A DNA stretch of 64,000 nucleotides from Gonocerus acuteangulatus. Taxonomy: Eukaryota; Arthropoda; Insecta; Hemiptera; Coreidae. The notes below the pieces were generated by a model. That model did not search any database, was not told the DNA's origin, and was given only the letters and a program-made list of their open reading frames with translations. Below are positions 62,851 through 64,000 of the stretch, piece by piece. Location: NCBI GenBank assembly GCA_946811695.1, contig OX328132.1, positions 94,593,534 to 94,657,533 on the forward strand, read 5' to 3'. The position numbers and the translations under genes were made by a program. Within the stretch, counting starts at the first letter, position 1. Each line of letters begins with the position of its first letter.

Positions 62851-63589
62851 TTATATTACAGCAATTTCATTAGGATACGAATTACATAGAAGAATATTGT
62901 CTTTAATTTAAGACATAGTTGGGGTGTATAGGAAGAGCTGTTCCAGAGATTTTGGCCTTGAAAGTCGCCAAACAGCGAAAAAATGGACATTTTTAAAACT
63001 TTCGGCACTTTGCGGCGTGTGTTAACGACCTCCTATCGGACTCAAACTTCAGCTATCTAAATATCTGGAAAGGATGATCATTTTAAGGGGGTGCTGCTTA
63101 TACAATTCGGACATTTTTTTCCTTCAGTGCCCTGCGAACACCATAATATATCACCAGAACAGTGTTTAGCTGCAATTAATCAAGTCAGTGATAAATGTAA
63201 TGCTTGTGTTTCTGCAAGAGGGCAACATTTTAAGCAATAACTAAATTAAATAGATGATAACATAAACAAAATTTAAATAAATAAAATGACACAGTCCCTC
63301 GTTTTCTATTAAAAGTTAAAAAGACTCGTTGATTAGGGACTCTTCTATTTGGGAATCGGTGAGAAAATCATCAGCATCAAGAGATTGAATTTTAGTAATT
63401 TGATTCTCGAAACAATTCACAATGAAAATTTTTTCCGTTGAAAATTTAAATAAGTAAGTACAAAAATGAAAACTTGTTTCGTTTCTTGTCTTGCAGTTTT
63501 ATCCAAAGCGAAGCAAAAATGAGCGAATCTCTCAAGGACTTTTTGTCTTAGTTTTTTGGTGCTCCTGAAGTTCTGCCATTTAAATTCGG

Positions 63590-63607
63590 GATATATATAT
63601 ATATATA
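63590..63607 (+). repeat. Short (TA)n tract
   Basis: About nine TA units. Confidence 0.9.
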
Positions 63608-63985
63608 CATACACGGTACTTTTCTCTTTCATTCATTAATCATTAGTTTAAGCGATTTGTGACCTGATTCCAAACTTGAGCATGATACACTTTTTTATGT
63701 GTTTATATTTACAAATTCATATGATACAGATTCCTGGACTTATCAGTTAGAGGCTACCAATTTTAAAATACGAAATTGTTTTTTGAATTAATAAAAAAAC
63801 CAATAATAATACTTAGTTCCTTAAATAACTTTGATTTTTTTTTCTGGAGACCATACATAAAACTCACTTTTAATTTTTCAAAATCTTGTTTTTGAGACAA
63901 AAGTATTAGCTGTAGTCTTTTTTTTTTTTTTGTATTTATCATATTAGTATTTGGTGAAAAGGTTCTGAAAAATTATGTGTATTAA

Positions 63986-64000
63986 TTTTTCTTGTAGGAT
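63986..64000 (+). other. Possible splice acceptor of the next RIM-BP exon
   Basis: ATTTTTCTTGTAG followed by GAT at the very end of the window. The pyrimidine run and AG fit an acceptor, and phase 0 would suit the preceding donor, but only three exon bases are visible. Confidence 0.35.

Larger units (their letters stand above)
60924..63997 (+). other. RIM-BP intron after FN3-3 (at least 3,074 bp)
   Basis: Opens with GTAAGGCTG. It contains an inverted-repeat-bounded decayed ORF (61045-62850) and otherwise unassigned AT-rich DNA. It may end at the TTTTTCTTGTAG acceptor at the window edge. Confidence 0.65.

Overview
This window is AT-rich nuclear DNA from an animal, most likely an arthropod. 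It has no operons, ribosome binding sites or prokaryotic genes. The evidence for a eukaryote is split codons with GT/AG introns, long (TA)n arrays, tRNA-derived SINEs, LINEs, copia-type LTR remnants, Tc1/mariner, Helitron and piggyBac-type elements. The species cannot be read from the sequence. A crustacean or chelicerate is a guess from the style of the repeats and from multi-copy protein families that I associate with arthropods.

The one clear host gene is on the + strand. Four exons (11464-11707, 13230-13358, 60510-60680, 60772-60923) join in frame with matching phases. They encode about 230 residues covering the end of the first, all of the second and nearly all of the third fibronectin type III domain of a RIM-binding protein (RIM-BP/Rbp), the presynaptic active-zone scaffold. 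The SH3 domains that bind calcium channels and RIM lie outside the window. Introns are 1,522 bp, 47,151 bp and 91 bp; the flanking introns run off both ends. Almost everything else is therefore intronic.

Layout: 1-11463 is the 5' intron, with a copia gag-protease remnant (6.3-7.5 kb), a Tc1-type element with a TA duplication (7.8-8.8 kb), a SINE and a complete non-autonomous Helitron (9.4-10.7 kb). The second intron holds a perfect 85-bp-arm hairpin (12.9 kb). The 47-kb intron holds a mariner-type foldback element (13.9-15.2 kb), two LINE fragments (16.5-17.0 and 30.9-32.5 kb) and a 1.8-kb giant hairpin whose loop duplicates adjacent flanking DNA (33.5-35.3 kb). It also holds a second foldback of the 12.9-kb family (37.9-38.3 kb), a piggyBac-type MITE (39.5-40.1 kb), two tail-only mini-retroposons (21.6 and 41.3 kb) and an interrupted ~560-codon arthropod repeat gene (45.8-47.4 kb). 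Further on are a nested stack of Helitron, SINE and older repeats (49.6-51.9 kb), a copia RNase H remnant (53.5-54.7 kb), another foldback (55.9-56.7 kb) and a second mariner-type foldback (56.8-57.9 kb). The last intron holds a decayed ORF bounded by long inverted repeats (61.0-62.9 kb).

The notable theme is inverted-repeat architecture: at least six foldback structures with arms of 85 to ~850 bp lie inside introns of one neuronal gene. No novel enzymatic system is visible. The most interesting items are the loop-captured flank, the repeated hairpin-plus-poly(A) insertions, and two foldbacks that retain the same C-terminal scrap of a mariner transposase.
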